Positions 63,210 to 64,000 of a DNA stretch of 64,000 nt are shown piece by piece (position 1 is the first letter of the stretch; each line of letters starts with the position of its first letter). The stretch spans positions 5,270,001 through 5,334,000 of the forward strand of contig NZ_CP031705.1 in assembly GCF_022701255.1 (NCBI RefSeq), given 5' to 3'. This DNA comes from Microcoleus vaginatus HSN003 (GTDB taxonomy: Bacteria; Cyanobacteriota; Cyanobacteriia; Cyanobacteriales; Microcoleaceae). The position numbers and the translations under genes were made by a program. The notes beneath the pieces were generated by a model that had not been told where the DNA came from, ran no database searches, and saw only the letters and a program-made list of their open reading frames with translations.

Positions 63210-64000
63210 TTAAGCAATAAAAATCAGCTTTCCCTTGCTCATTTCCAAAGTATCGCCCATTTGCATACCGTTGTGAAAAGCACCCAAAATCACCTCGCTA
63301 GTTTTGCCGAAAGCGATCGCCCCGCTAGCATCAATTCCAATTGCGCCAAAATCCCGTTGACGCTCGTCAGCTTCAGTAAAAGAACGCTCAAAAGCAGCTT
63401 TCAAACTCAAACCATCCGTTACTCGAATCACAATTCGCGGGGCCAAACACTCGTCCATAATGTGCTCGCCAATCCCCGTACAGCTTACCGCCGCACTTTG
63501 GGCCGCGTAATTTCCCGCCGGCATCGCCGAGTCGCTAACCCGCCCGATGCGCTCAAAACCCTTGCCGCCAGTCGAAGTCCCAGCAGCCAAGCGTCCATGA
63601 ACATCCAAAGCTACGACTCCGATGGTTCCAACACCGGCCGGTTCGGCAACCACGTCAGCCATTGCTTTACTAAAATTGCCTTGGCGTTCCTGCATCCACT
63701 CGTGCAAACGCAAATCCGTCATCGGATCGTAAATCGGCAATTGAAGTTCTCGCAGCAATTCCGCCGAACCAAAATCAGAGAGAACTCGATCGTCCGAATG
63801 CTGCAAAAATTGAGCAAGTTCGATCGGATGTTGAACGCGAGAAACATTAATCGCCCCGCTGAAACGCTGCATCAAACCGTCCATCAGCGAAGCACTCATC
63901 CGAATTTGACCGTCCGACTGCACCACAGAACCCGTACCGGCATTAAATCGCGGGTCATCTTCCAACAATTGGCAGCCCCGCACCACTGCATCTACGGCAC
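63210..64000 (-). CDS. Isoaspartyl peptidase/L-asparaginase (Ntn hydrolase), 5' end outside the window
   Basis: At least 263 residues visible; the frame is open at the right edge, so the first part is missing. Family features: RGCQLLEDDPRFNAGTGSV, then the autocleavage site GTIGVVALD, where Thr becomes the N-terminal nucleophile, followed by AAGTSTGGKGFERIGRVSDS and MPAGNYA. It hydrolyses beta-aspartyl peptides and asparagine. The apparent GTG at 63986 is internal. Confidence 0.88.
   Translation of the reverse strand, partial: AVDAVVRGCQLLEDDPRFNAGTGSVVQSDGQIRMSASLMDGLMQRFSGAINVSRVQHPIELAQFLQHSDDRVLSDFGSAELLRELQLPIYDPMTDLRLHEWMQERQGNFSKAMADVVAEPAGVGTIGVVALDVHGRLAAGTSTGGKGFERIGRVSDSAMPAGNYAAQSAAVSCTGIGEHIMDECLAPRIVIRVTDGLSLKAAFERSFTEADERQRDFGAIGIDASGAIAFGKTSEVILGAFHNGMQMGDTLEMSKGKLIFIA

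Overview
The window looks like chromosome of a filamentous cyanobacterium of the Oscillatoriales type (Microcoleus/Oscillatoria-like); the genus is an inference. Supporting signs are frequent GCGATCGC-type octamers, a CbiG-CobJ fusion, a ChlH/BchH-type chelatase subunit, a COP23 protein, an HpsJ-like hormogonium-polysaccharide protein, heptanucleotide tandem repeats, and many small dispersed palindromes.

Layout. 0-7.7 kb: tyrA, three tandem pentapeptide-repeat paralogues, a DinG-like helicase whose catalytic motifs are degenerate, and a DUF2839 protein. 7.8-15.8 kb: accessory island. It starts with a tRNA-Val gene followed 19 bp later by repeats resembling Tn7-like/type V-K CAST transposon ends. 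Next comes a leftward four-gene operon, hsdM-hsdS-AAA ATPase-HNH nuclease, with every junction overlapping and no hsdR, and then two divergent DNA-polymerase-beta-type nucleotidyltransferases. This operon is the best candidate for an undescribed system: a type I methylation/specificity module coupled to a Septu-like ATPase + HNH effector. 15.9-18.7 kb: tandem duplication of a multipass membrane protein with a decayed IS630 between the copies.

19-25 kb: corrin/tetrapyrrole genes (cbiG-cobJ fusion; ChlH-like subunit carrying palindromic repeats inserted in frame). 25-34.6 kb: COP23, an RCK-type potassium channel, an AmiC-like amidase split by a frameshift at a C/G hairpin, an SH3 protein, a Uma2 nuclease, two phosphoesterase-fold proteins and a pseudopilin. 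34.8-45 kb: ftsI with an ftsL-like gene, a small lipoprotein, glgB, a glycosyltransferase, an HpsJ-like protein and a heptose adenylyltransferase domain. 45-50 kb: a stressosome-type series (RsbR-like, RsbS, RsbT, an RsbT-phosphatase fusion, an RsbT-histidine kinase fusion). 50-64 kb: an MBOAT acyltransferase flanked by two copies of a ~100 bp MITE-like element, a sulfurtransferase, glmU, small membrane proteins, a membrane/TPR gene cut exactly by an IS630 element, a WD40 gene with one amber codon, an orphan antitoxin-like ORF, a second decayed IS630, and an asparaginase running off the right edge.

Metabolic and cell-wall genes look housekeeping. The variable content lies in the island at 7.8-15.8 kb, the duplicated membrane genes, and the IS-rich right end.
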